A DNA stretch of 64,000 bases from Chaetomidium leptoderma (lineage: Eukaryota; Ascomycota; Sordariomycetes; Sordariales; Chaetomiaceae), in contig MU856869.1 in assembly GCA_033296705.1 (NCBI GenBank), forward strand, positions 62,001 through 126,000, given 5' to 3'. Position 1 is the stretch's first letter. The number at the start of each line of letters is the position of its first letter. Positions 10,957-21,314 of this stretch are shown in pieces. Position numbers and translations under genes: made by a program. The notes beneath the pieces were generated by a model that worked only from the letters and a program-made list of their open reading frames with translations, was not told where the DNA came from and did no database searches.

Positions 10957-11498
10957 TTAAGCGGTGCTCTTGCCCTTGGCCTTGGCGACCTGGTCACGGC
11001 CGGACTTGATGCGGGCCAGGATGTCCTCGCGGTCCTTGTCGAGCTTGAGCTTGGTGATGACCACGTTGCTGGGGTGGATGCCGAGGGGCACGCTCTGGCC
11101 GCTAGCCTTGTCGCGAGTGACACGCTCGATGTGGATGACGTATTTGAGACGGTACACCGACGTGACCTTGCCCTCCTTGTCCTTGTTCAGGCCGCGGACA
11201 ATCGTGACCTCGTCGTCCTTGCGGATGGGGATGCTCCGGACCTGTGGCATAAGTCGTTAGAATGGTTGCGGGGTTCCAAGTGCATTACAAGTCGCAAACA
11301 TACGTTGTACTTCTCGCGGAGCTCCTTGCTGAGGGGCGCGCTCATGATGTTGCGGCGGATGCTCGAAGGCGCACTGAAGTGGGCCTTGCGAGACTTGCGC
11401 CTCGAGGACGAGATGACTACGGGCGAAGGGTTAATTCCTGAACTTATCGAAAGGCAGCTGAATGATTTCCAGTACTAACCTGAGCTGACCTTGGCCAT
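10957..11498 (-). CDS. rpl26: 60S ribosomal protein L26 (uL24)
   Basis: Three exons (complement): 11498-11480 (19 nt), 11416-11304, 11241-10957, giving 138 aa. Introns of 63 and 62 nt. The protein binds 25S rRNA near the polypeptide exit tunnel. It has the family N-terminus SSRRKSRKAHFSAPSSIRR, then MSAPLSKELREKYN, the KOW region (IRKDDEVTIVRGLNKDKEGKV), YVIHIERVTRDKA and GIHPSNVVITKLKLDKDR. The C-terminus is Lys-rich. Length agrees with fungal orthologues. The tiny first exon encodes only MAKVSS plus one base. An early intron of this kind is common in fungal ribosomal protein genes. Identification is secure. Confidence 0.96.
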
Positions 11499-12153
11499 TG
11501 TGATTGATCGTGCCGACGGAGGACAAGGAGTTTGATGATTGTTGATCGCCGTGATCTTGGAAGAAGGAAACGGAATAAAGTGCGATTTCTGTGGGTTGTG
11601 GAAAATGGTGCGCCCTGGCAAAAATTTGGCTTACCGCCTTCCTGTTCTGATTTAGGCCGAACGCTGCAAGCAATTTTACAAGAGTGGGGCCCCGGACAAG
11701 AGTGGGCCCCCCCGGGCCCGAATGCCGGCTCTCCAAGTCCGTCCCCTGAGGCGGAAATGCCCGGACATCACTCGGACCAGATTCTCCCTTGTTCTCTCGC
11801 ACTCAATTTCGCCATCTCTCAAACCACCATCAGGCAACAACACAGTGATCTAGACCATCCATCATCTATTTAATAACAGAAGACCATCTATGGCCGGGTC
11901 TATCCAGTCCTTGAGGACCTCAGTCCAACACCAACAATCCAAACGCCTAACCATGCTATGCAAGCCCTGGGTATATCCAACGAACAACCACAGTGAAACC
12001 CCATCAAACAAACCCCCTTTCCCAAGTCCATCTCCCAATGCAAAACGCCGGTAGCTATGCTCAAAAGCAAACCCTTTTCCTTTCCACGTTCTAAGCCTGT
12101 TCCTCTCTTCCCGTCTCTCCAAACACACCTCCGTGATCAAAATAGGAAACATT
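11499..12153. other. Intergenic: rpl26 promoter region / sfi1 3' flank
   Basis: No gene. Upstream of rpl26 there is a GC-rich patch (about 11690-11725) with repeated GTGGGCCC/GGGCCC-like strings. A ribosomal-protein promoter element is possible, but no known motif is clear. Confidence 0.45.
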
Positions 12154-15100
12154 TCATGTATACAAATCTTCAGCCGACTCCTCATTAATATCTGCAAACG
12201 CCACCTTGGGCCCGTACTGTCGCCGCAACTCCCGCTCATAGGGCGACGCCAGGATGGCCGACGGCGTCGAAGTCGGGCGGAAGGCCAGCGGCCGCGCACT
12301 CCCCGTCCGTCTCGTTGGGGTGCTCATGAATCCGGGGTCCTCGGGGTCGGGGATCAAAGATTCCTCATCGAACTCGGGCATGGGCCCGAGCGAGCGGGTG
12401 GGAGAGTCGCGGGGGCGGAGAGTGGCTAGCTGGCTGGCCGTGTAGAAGCCCCCGACGGACGACCGTGCCAGTTGCTGGCGGACGCTGCGACGGGCCGAGA
12501 GGGAGTTCATGCGCGGGTTCATGCGTGCTGCTGCTTCGGGGACGGCCGTCTGCTGCCACTCGTCGAGGATGCGGCGACGCACGCGTCGTTCGTTCTTCTC
12601 TTGCAGCGTGGCGGCCATGTGGCGCTTGCTCTCGTTCTGGAGGGTCTGGAATTCCCATTTCTCCCAGCAGCGCTTTCGAATCTGCTCTGCGTCGTATTCG
12701 ACGGCATCTTGCATGTTCTCCTTTGCGTCGTGGAGCTGCGCTTGCCATTTTTCGCAGTAGACTTCAAGTTCGGCATCGGCGGCGATCTGCTGGATGTTGC
12801 GCGTCCTCTTCGCGGTGCGGTTCCAGAGGTCGAGGCAATCGTTGAGGTCCTCCCGCTTGTAGTGAAGATTTGTCTGACGGGCATCGTGACGGGCATCGAG
12901 CGCATCCACCGTGACATTGAGCCACTGGCCAAGACAATCTTGTGCCAGCTCAACTTTGTACTGGCGTCGGAACTGCCGTAGCGAGGTCATCATTCGTTCC
13001 CGCCGCGTTGTCTCGGCGACGGCCGGCCATTTGTTGAGTGCGCCGCATACGATGGATCTGGCCCTGTGTTTGTCCGCTTTTCTCCGGTAATAACCGACTC
13101 GGGCCTGGCTTTGGTGGCACTGCTCTCGCCAGTGGTCGATGGACGGCCGGGCTGTGCGGTAGAGATCCACGAGGTCGGCATTCTGCTGGTGCTTCCACAT
13201 CTCGTCGGTTTCTGCGAGCCAAGTGTCGATCACCTCGGTTTGCATGTAATAGGAGTCGACGTAATCCGCCTCCTGTTCGTACCGTACTCGCTCGTCTTGG
13301 CTTTGCCGAGCAGCGGTAAAAAGTGTGTCAAATGTCTGCCGTTTGGTCCTGGTTTCCAAATGGCCCTTGTACCAGACCAGTTTCTCTTCGAGGGCCCAGT
13401 GTTCGAGAACCATCGCTTTGGTCTCGTACTCATCACGTTCGATGAACAGTTTGAGCTTCATCTCGCGTTCCCAATGGTCGACGGGCTCCTTGAGCAGAAA
13501 AACGTCGGCGACAGCGGTGTTGCGTTTCGCACCTTGAAAGACGTTGTGCCACGTTGCCAGGGCCTGGCGTTTCGTGTCCTGCTCCTCCGCAGCGGCGTGC
13601 TGCCTCAACAAGGCGGAGAGCCTGGCTTGCTCCTGCCAGTACTCCAGGTCCCTGCGGCAGCCCAGGACCAGCCACTGCCGGGTGCACTCGTAGGCGTGGT
13701 ACTGCTGTACATCGACCTCCTCGAGCCAGATATTAACCGCCTCGTCGAGCACGAGTCTCTCGTCCAGTGCGACAGCCACCTGGTACTCATCCTGGATATT
13801 GTGGGCCTTGTCACCCCACGTGTCCAGACACTGCCTCGCGAGGCCAACGGCATAAAACTCGTCTGCAAGACGTTCCTTGCATTCGTCCCACATGGTGTGT
13901 AGGGTCTGCTTGCAGAGCTGCTGTTGGTGCCATTGCGCGCCGACTTCGTGGCGGACCTCGTGGTGGAGAGCGACCTGGCTCCACGTTTGGAGGACATTTC
14001 CCAGGATAAAGTTTTTGACCTTGGTCTCGTCCTCCACATGTTGCGCGTGCCACCCCTCGAATGTCCGCTTCCGCACAAGATGCCTGCGTGCCACCGCGGT
14101 CCGGTCAATTTCTTCCTGGGCTTGCGTATGCCACTGCGCCAACACGTTGCCGATGGTGAATATTTCGTAAACTCTGGTGGCGCGTCTCTCCATTTTCGCA
14201 ACGTAGGCCTCGTATTGGACAGCATCTTCGGCGTCGAGTCTTAGCTGCTCCGCCGCGGCGGCTTCCTCATTCCAGATATCGAGAACCTCGCCTAGGAGAT
14301 CGTCGTTATCAAACTCCGCGGCGGTGGATCTGAGCTCGTCGTTCTCCCGCTTTGTTTGGCATGCGGTTGCACGCCAGATGCCGAACACATTCTCGACGAG
14401 ATCCCGGTCCTCCCGCATCCTCAAGTTTTGGAGTTTTGATTCCAGTACTTCAAGTTCCACTTCCACCACGACGGCGGATCCTGCGCCAGGCTGTAGGGGC
14501 ACATGGCCAGCTCCAATTGGAGATCGAGACTGAGATCGCGACCGAGACCGAGAAAGTGCTGGGGATCGAGCTCTGGTAGGGGTGTGATCTCCAGTGACAC
14601 TGGCTCCGCCAGGATCGCTGCTACCTTCTCGGCGAGGGTGGAACGCTTGGTGAAAGGTTGGGTGAAAGTTTGGGTCCAAGTCGCTTGTGTGAGTGGAACT
14701 GAGCGCAAAGGAGGCGCGGGACTCGGGTCGCGCTGAGGGGCTGCTTGGGACGAATTCGAGTTGGATGCCAAGTCGTCCTAGGACGGCCTTGAACTTGTCG
14801 CTAAGCGTGTCCCCGGATCGCTGCCCTCCGATCTTGAAGATGAGCCGGGCGATGTGGGACGGCGTGTCTTCGGGGTCATAGCCATATCGGGGCAGAATTT
14901 CTTCAGCGGCCAGAAACAGAGCATTAGTTGGAAGTCGCTCTCGCTCAGGGAGAGTCGGGTAGAGGGACTCCCCGCGGGTGACAATCTCGTGAACAAGCTC
15001 AATGTCTGGGGGCGCATTGAGAGTTAGCGAAGGTCGGACAAGCACGGTGTCGTATTGGGAAAGGGACTTGAGGAACAAAGAACAAAGAAAAATGGAAAGG

Positions 15101-15250
15101 GACGCGTAGCTTACCTTCGTCAGAATACGACTCATGACGGCCAGTGATGTAGTGAAAAGCAGAAGAGGCAGAAGAAGCGGCGCGAGGAGGAGAAGAAGCA
15201 GGAAGCTCGGGACTGCCAGGATGAAAATGAGAAGACGGTTGATGTTGCAT
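12154..15250 (-). CDS. sfi1: Sfi1-like centrin-binding spindle pole body protein
   Basis: Two exons (complement): 15250-15115 and 15005-12154, giving 995 aa. The 109-nt intron runs from GTAAGC to CCCCCAG and has a GCTAAC branch site. Sfi1 forms a long helix that binds centrin at each repeat and builds the half-bridge for spindle-pole duplication. From about residue 240 to 880 there are many ~30-residue units ending in a conserved Trp (for example VFGIWRA, VLDIWNE, VLAQWHT, TFEGWHA, VLQTWSQ, CLDTWGD, ALATWHN). The tail is Pro/Ser/Arg-rich with possible kinase sites. The real N-terminus, MQHQPSSHF, is Ser/Pro-rich and splices to DIELVHEIV. Reading the intron instead in the downstream frame gives a false hydrophobic leader. 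Family assignment is strong. Confidence 0.9.
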
Positions 15251-15902
15251 GTCACCGTGTAGGGAAGGTAACTCCGGGGCATGATAGCTCTGAAAGCAAA
15301 GCTTTGAAGAGTACTACCTAGATTGGGTTGTTGTGCCTATCTACGCAGGCGCGAGCAAAGATCAGAATGATCAGGATGCTTTGTTTTGTTTTTGAGAAAG
15401 TGAGATGGTAACGCGTCACAATAACCAACTGAACTTAGGACTAAAGTCGAGAGCCAAGCAAAAGTTTTTGGCTGAAGCAAGTGAAGCTAAGCTGTGAGCA
15501 GATTGGTTGATTGCGAAATCGCAGACTGGAAGTGATGAGATGAAGGAAGCTTGTGAAGAAAGGACGCGACTGGCAAGGCGCGTTAAGCATTGGCGGGGGC
15601 ATGGGATTTCGGTGGGTCTGCCGATCCTTTGCAAGGATTAGCGGTGGCTGGGACGGGACTGGGACGGATGCGGTAGAAGCACAGTGTGTAGTTTGGCTAT
15701 TCACCGTATTCCGCACATTGCCGACACAACATCCAATGCAAAACCAAAACACCACAACTGTATCCGTATCCGTACTTCGTGACAATGAGCGCTCAGACTC
15801 CTTTGTGCGCGTAACAAAGGCAGGCTCTCTAAACCGATTTCACGTCCGTTTCCTGTCTCGTGGCAAAAAAAAAGTCGAGTCACACCAGCAACGCGACACA
15901 CA
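15251..15902. other. Intergenic: divergent promoter region (sfi1 / NDUFAF8-like gene)
   Basis: No further gene seen. The region between the two divergent start codons holds short frames only, and no repeat is present. Confidence 0.5.
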
Positions 15903-16215
15903 ATGCAACCAAAAGCCCGCCCAATCCAGCGGTTTGCTCAATCCGTCTCAAAATGCACCGCTGATGTAGGTTGAGATTGTTATCTCGGCAATGAGTTTGC
16001 ACTTATCCTAACAGAGGTCTAGGCTGCTGTTTACGGGAAGTGCATCGTTGCCGACTACAACTCTGTGCACAAAGACAAGTGTGCCAAGGAATTCATGAAG
16101 CTCAAGAACTGCTACCTGGTATGAACCTCATGGGCCCCCCTTTCTTTCTTTTTCCAAGTAAACAAACACATCGTCTTACTCGTCCCTCCAGGCCGCGGCA
16201 AAGGGAGGAAGGTGA
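15903..16215 (+). CDS. NDUFAF8-like twin CX9C protein (complex I assembly)
   Basis: Three small exons: 15903-15965, 16023-16118, 16192-16215, encoding 60 aa. Introns of 57 nt (CCTAAC branch, CTAG acceptor) and 73 nt (CCAG acceptor); both are phase 0. The spliced protein has four cysteines in two exact CX9C motifs: C-TADAAVYGK-C and C-AKEFMKLKN-C. This pattern is the hallmark of small intermembrane-space/matrix CHCH proteins. The order AAVYGKC, then C-KEF-LK-C, then AAAK matches human NDUFAF8 (C17orf89), which stabilises the complex I assembly factor NDUFAF5. That the first splice restores exactly nine residues between cysteines supports the model. The N-terminus (MQPKARPIQRFAQSV) is basic and amphipathic. 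Function is inferred from the motif and similarity. Confidence 0.82.
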
Positions 16216-16311
16216 AAGTGGTTGCCTTAGCTTCTTCACATAATCTTCATCTGACATATATTTCTCGAGTGCTCCAACAAAGCTACCTTGACGTCTACCA
16301 GCGCAACACCT

Positions 16312-19300
16312 CTACAGCCTGAGCAGCCGCAACAAGAACGTAGCCTTGTTCACCTCCTGCTCCTCCTCCATAATGATGCCCTCCTCCTGCTGCTCCGGGA
16401 TCTGGCCCTCCAGATGCGTCACCTCATGCTTGTCCAGCGGCCGCCGCAGTGCCTTGGCAATGGTGGGCTTGTGCGCCTCAAAGACCTTCTCGATGCCGGT
16501 GTCCTCGGGATCAGAGAGAACCTTGTATTCCATCTTGACATCGTCTGTCGTCTGCAGGCCGGCCTTCTTGCGCAGGCGCTGTACCCGGTTGATGATCTCG
16601 CGGGCAAGGCCCTCCTCGGCGAGGCCAGGGTAGATCTCGGCGTCAAGAATGGTAAGGACATCGTTGTCCGTGTTGGTCTCGAGGTTCTCGGACGCTTTGC
16701 CCTCCTTCAGGCCCCGCTTAACAACCAGGTCGCCAGCCTCGAGCGTGATGCCGTCCACCACGAGCGTGCCGTTGGTGGCGTACCCCAGGGCTTCGTCGCT
16801 GGTGACGCTCGGGAGAGCTTTCTTGACCCGTCCCATGTCCTTCTTGAGCTTCTTGCCAAGCACCGGCCAATCCGCCGTGACACTGTACTGAACCCCGTAC
16901 TTGGCCTCGTCGTCCGTCAACACCAGGTCGCGTACATTCAGTTCCTCAGTGATGTATCCCTGGAGCGACTGGACGTCTTCCAGATATTGAGGGTCGTGGT
17001 GGATCACAACAAGTGCCTTCAGCGGCTGCTTGAGGCCGATGGTACGCCTCTCGCGGGAGTATCTGGCCAGCTCAATGACCTTTTGCATTCGCTGCACCCG
17101 CCGCTCGATGTCGGCATTGAAGAGCTCCTGCCGCACTTCGGGGAAGGGCAGGAAATGGATGCTGCGGGAGTCTTGGCTCCGGAGCTTCTCCGGGATATGA
17201 GGAAGGAGCCGCAGGTAGATGGTGTCGGTGAGGAAGGGCGTGAAAGGCGCGAGACCACGGCACAGCGTGAACAGGACCTCGAACAGAGTGTTTAGCGCGT
17301 GGAGGGTATCATTCAGCCCGTTCTCGCCCTTGAGGCGCTTCCTGTTGAAGCGAATGTACCAGTTCGTCGTGTTGTCAATCAGCTCGAGCAGCTTGGGGAC
17401 CACCGTGTAAAGACGGTACGCTGTGATACCGGTAAGCATCTGTACGTCCAAAATTTTTGGGAGGGGGGTGAGTTCAACTAACCGGCCATCTCCTCGTTGA
17501 CAAACTTGAGCAAGCTCTGGCAGCTTGCCAAAATCCACTTGTCCATTACGTTGGTATTCGAGGATTCCATGCTGGGGTCGAACATAAAGCCGACATTCTC
17601 CACCTTCTGGAGTAGGAAGACCTGGCCCTCGAAGAACTTGTAGCTGTTCCAAAGAGGAAGGAGGACCTTGGCGACGACCTCCTTAACCCCCGACTCCTTG
17701 AACCGGAGAGGCTCGGCTCTTACCACGGGCGAGTTGATGAGGTACAGACGGAGAGCATCAGATCCATATTTGGCCATGACAAGGTTGGGATCCGGATAGT
17801 TCTTGAGCCGCTTCGACATCTTCTTGCCATCCTCTGCCAGCACGATTCCGTTGACGACACAGTTTTTGAACGGGGAGACGCCGAAGAGGTGTGTGCCGAG
17901 AACCAGCAATGTATAGAACCACCCTCTGGTCTGATCGAGGCCTTCGGCGATGAAGTCGCCGGGGAAGGACTTCTCGAACTGCTCGCGGTTTTCGAAAGGA
18001 TAGTGCTTGCTGGCGTAGGGCATGCTTCCAGACTCGAACCAGCAGTCAAAGACCTCCTCCACACGCCTCAATACGCCGTTGCCCTTCTGGCTCGGGATGG
18101 TGATGTGGTCGATCTTGTCGCGGTGCAGGTCAGTGATCTCGCCCTCGTAACCACTGAGCTTCTTGAGCTCTTCGATGCTGCCAATGCAGACGCGCTCCTC
18201 CAAGTCATCGCTGACCCACAAGGGGATGGGAGTGCCCCAGTACCGGTTCCGGGACACGTTCCAGTCGCGGGCGTTGGTGATCCAACTGGCGAAGCGCTTC
18301 TCCTTGACGAAAGAAGGGACCCAGTGAGACCCCTCGATGTTCTCCAGCATCTGAGGGATGATCTTGGGAATACGGATAAACCAAGAGGGCACCGCCTTGT
18401 AGATGAGTGGCGTATCGGAGCGGTAACACATGGGGTACGAGTGCTTGAGCTGCGATTCTACAACCAGTCTCCCGGTACCCTTCAGGTGCTTGATGATGTG
18501 CTTGTCGGCGTCCTTGACCTTCATGCCGGCGAAGTCGGAGACAATGCTAGTAAATACGCCGGACTCATCTACCGGGTCGGGAGGCGGGCGCTGCTCGGTC
18601 ACGATGCCGTTCTCCAGGGCGACGTTGTAATCGTCCTCACCGAATGCCGGGGCTTGGTGGACAATGCCGGTACCGCTGTCATCAGTAACATATGTCGCGT
18701 TAAGGACCTTGAATGCGACATCTTTGTATTCCTCGTAGAGGTAGTCGAACGGCGGCTGGTACTTCCAACCAAGCATCTCCTTGCCCTTGAGCTTTTGGAC
18801 CACCTTGAACTTGGCCTTTTTGGGGTCCTTGTACAGCGTCCCGAGGAGTTTCTCCAACAGAATGTAGTTCTTGCCAGACTTCTCATCGTGGATCTTGATG
18901 TACTCGAAATTCGGGTGGGCTGCTAGGCCCAGGTGGGAGGGTAGGGTCCACGGCGTCGTTGTCCAGGCAAGTAGGCTGGTTTCAGGGTCATCGTTGAGTG
19001 GGAATGAGACCACGATGGCGGGATCCGTCACGTCTTGGTAGTTCTGGTTCGCCTCGAAGTTGCTCAGGGCGGTTGTGAGGGCCGTGGAATACGGCATCAC
19101 CCGGTAGCCCTGGTACACCTGTTCCTTGTCGAAGAGCTGCTTGAACACCCACCACTCCGACTCCATGTACGTTGGATCCATGGTCTGACGGTACCGTTAG
19201 TGTTCCGTTTAAGGCTGTTTCCCCCCCCCCGAGCAACTCACCTTGTAGTCATTGTCGAAGTCGATCCAGCGGCCCAGCCGTTCCACCGTGTGCCTCCACT

Positions 19301-19736
19301 CCTCACTGTACCTCATGACGATGGCGCGGCACTCGGCGTTGTACTTCTCCAAGCCCATCTCCATGACGGCGGCCTTGCCCGAAATGCCGAGCTTCTTGTC
19401 GATCTCATGCTCAATGGGCAGGCCGTGGGTGTCCCAGCCGAAGCGGCGCTCAACGTGGAAGCCCTTCATGGACCAGTATCTCGGGATGATGTCTTTGATG
19501 GTCGAGGCGAGGAGATGGCCGTAATGGGGGAGGCCGGTCGCGAACGGCGGGCCATCGTAGAAGGTGTAATTGGGGTTCCCGGTTGACAGCTCGACCTGGT
19601 TCGAATCAGCATGCAAACATGGCATCGGTTGGTTGTGTAAGTGGGAAAGTAGTCTGCATACCTGCCGCTCAAAGGCCTTGATCTCGCGCCATCTCGCGAT
19701 GATCACCTCCTCCTCCTTCGGAAAGTCGATCGACAT
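16312..19736 (-). CDS. ils1: Isoleucyl-tRNA synthetase, cytosolic
   Basis: Four exons (complement): 19736-19662, 19595-19242, 19184-17483, 17420-16312, giving 1079 aa, the usual size for eukaryotic cytosolic IleRS. The enzyme charges tRNA-Ile with isoleucine using ATP. The class I signature PHYGH lies near residue 48-52, the KMSKR loop (EDGKKMSKRLKNYPDP) near 600, and the CP1 editing domain lies between them (TTTPWTLPSHLGLA, GTGIVHQAPAFGEDDY). Other blocks are GWDTHGLPIEHEIDKKLG, ARDWNVSRNRYWGTPIPLW, CWFESGSMPYAS, FIAEGLDQTRGWFYTL and the anticodon-binding NTTNWYIRFNRKRLKG. The only ATG at the 5' end of the frame is 19736, and the in-frame extension upstream lacks an ATG, so a mitochondrial presequence is not supported. 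Introns of 66, 57 and 62 nt. Confidence 0.96.
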
Positions 19737-20536
19737 GTTGGCCAATTCGTGCAGTAGAACTCTCGGTTTGGTGGAGAAACTAAAACCTCGCTGTAGAGGG
19801 GTGGGATCCTCGAGAACGAGGTGCGATTTTGTCTGCTTGGCAGAAGTTGGGCTAAGCTTCCAGGTTGACTCACCCGTTGCAGCTGTCACCTTGATAAATT
19901 TCAGTATCCGTAGGTGTGACTCGATTCAAGTCAGCCAAGTGCCGCCCCAGAATGGAGGGGTTGCGGGGTTGCGGGGTCTTTCCGGTGTAATATTACCTTA
20001 CCATCTGCCGTCTGAAACGACCAACCGGGCACTTCAGGGCTCACCGCCCAAGAGCACAGACCAGGAGAAGTACCGATGTAATGGTACCAGACACAATACA
20101 CGTATTTCGCGTACTGGAGTATTTGTACTTTTCAACCCACTTCGAAACTGTTACGGCCGGGGAGTTGGTCTGTTGGGCCCTGATGCACGAGAGCAAACCT
20201 CCGCGCCGCCGTCTCGGCTCGAGCGCCGAACAACACGGCAAAACACCCGCCTCTGCCAATTTTTTTCTTTGGCTGGCTGATATAGGAGAGTTGGGAACAG
20301 TGCACGGCAGAAGTAGGGTGCATCAAAAATACATTAGAGCTCGGCTTTGGGAAGTGAAGTCGTGGATATCATGATCCATTATGGCCCGGGAGCTCGGGAA
20401 GCTCAAGACTGTCGCTGCGGTGCCAACTCATGATTTCTTCAACACAGCACAAAACATGAAGGGTTTCTGATAAACTTGGTCCAAATTGTAGGCCTCCTTT
20501 TCTCGCCTTCATACATGAACTGGCAAATGACAAAAA

Positions 20537-20639
20537 CCAAGCAACGGCAAAGCTCCTACACGCATGTCACTCGAAGCAATGAAAAAGCCAAGCAACGGCA
20601 AAGCTCCTACACCCATGTCACTCGAAGCAATGAAAAAAG
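20537..20639 (+). repeat. 51-bp tandem duplication, two copies
   Basis: Two nearly identical adjacent copies beginning CCAAGCAACGGCAAAGCTCC. They differ by one substitution (CGCATG versus CCCATG) and one extra A at the end. The duplication is probably recent and lies in the presumed 3' flank of the BTB gene. Confidence 0.88.
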
Positions 20640-20786
20640 CCAATGTATCGCCGAGACTCTAAATAGCATCGAACAGCATAAATCAACCTATCCAGCAACC
20701 TATCCAATCCAGCAACGGGTATCCTCGAGAACATGCCCATCCGTTCGTTACATCAATCATCATATATATCGTAAGGAAATAACAAA

Positions 20787-20805
20787 CCCCCCCCCCCCGC
20801 CCCCC
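20787..20805 (+). repeat. Poly-C tract (C12-G-C6)
   Basis: Twelve C, one G, six C. On the minus strand this is a G-run in the presumed 3' region of the BTB gene; it could form a G-quadruplex with nearby runs or simply be a homopolymer microsatellite. Confidence 0.75.
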
Positions 20806-20924
20806 AGCGTCATCAACAACCGGGATATCGCAAGGACACCAGGCCCCCTCATCCCATCCCATCCCATCCACCTTCCCCCAACTGACTGACCCATCGGGCA
20901 GTGAAACCCATCATCGCCCATTAA

Positions 20925-21283
20925 TCAATCATACGCCCACGGCAAATCCCTATCCCTCACCGTGGTACACGTCAAATACCCGATCCCGGCCGCGCCCGCG
21001 CCGTGAATCATCTCCAGTTCCAGGCCGCTCCCCATCAGCGGGCGCACCACCTCGCGCGCCATGGCCTTGAGCTCGTCGACCCGCTTCTCAAACTTGCGCA
21101 GGTTGTCCCGCGTGTACAGCTCCGGCGTGAGCTTCAGGAACCGCTTGCATTCGTCGTGGCCCAGATACCCCCCCTTCTCCGACGGGTGGGAACCGGGCGC
21201 GCCGCCGAGGAGTCGGTAGGTCCGCCCCAGCGACGCGAGGGTTGGTATCAGCGCGGGAGCGGCCACTTGCAGGTTGCTGCTGG

Positions 21284-21314
<31 letters not shown>

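Larger units (their letters stand above)
19737..20924. other. Intergenic: ils1 promoter / BTB gene 3' flank
   Basis: No gene supported. The region contains a 51-bp tandem duplication (20537-20639) and a C-rich tract (20787-20805), listed separately. Other frames are short. Confidence 0.5.

Noticed and set aside
10630..11478. 282-codon plus-strand frame
   Set aside because: It is antisense to rpl26 exons and introns.
12154..15282. Single 1042-aa reading of Sfi1 with a hydrophobic N-terminus
   Set aside because: A clear intron (15006-15114) and a Ser/Pro-rich first exon in another frame fit better; the hydrophobic stretch is an out-of-frame translation of exon and intron.
16288..17295. 335-codon plus-strand frame
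   Set aside because: Antisense shadow of the last ils1 exon.
17889..18926. 345-codon plus-strand frame
   Set aside because: Antisense shadow of the IleRS catalytic exon, produced by GC-biased third positions.
19737..19889. N-terminal extension of IleRS as a mitochondrial presequence
   Set aside because: The extension opens with GTG and contains no ATG before 19736; its composition is not a typical targeting peptide.
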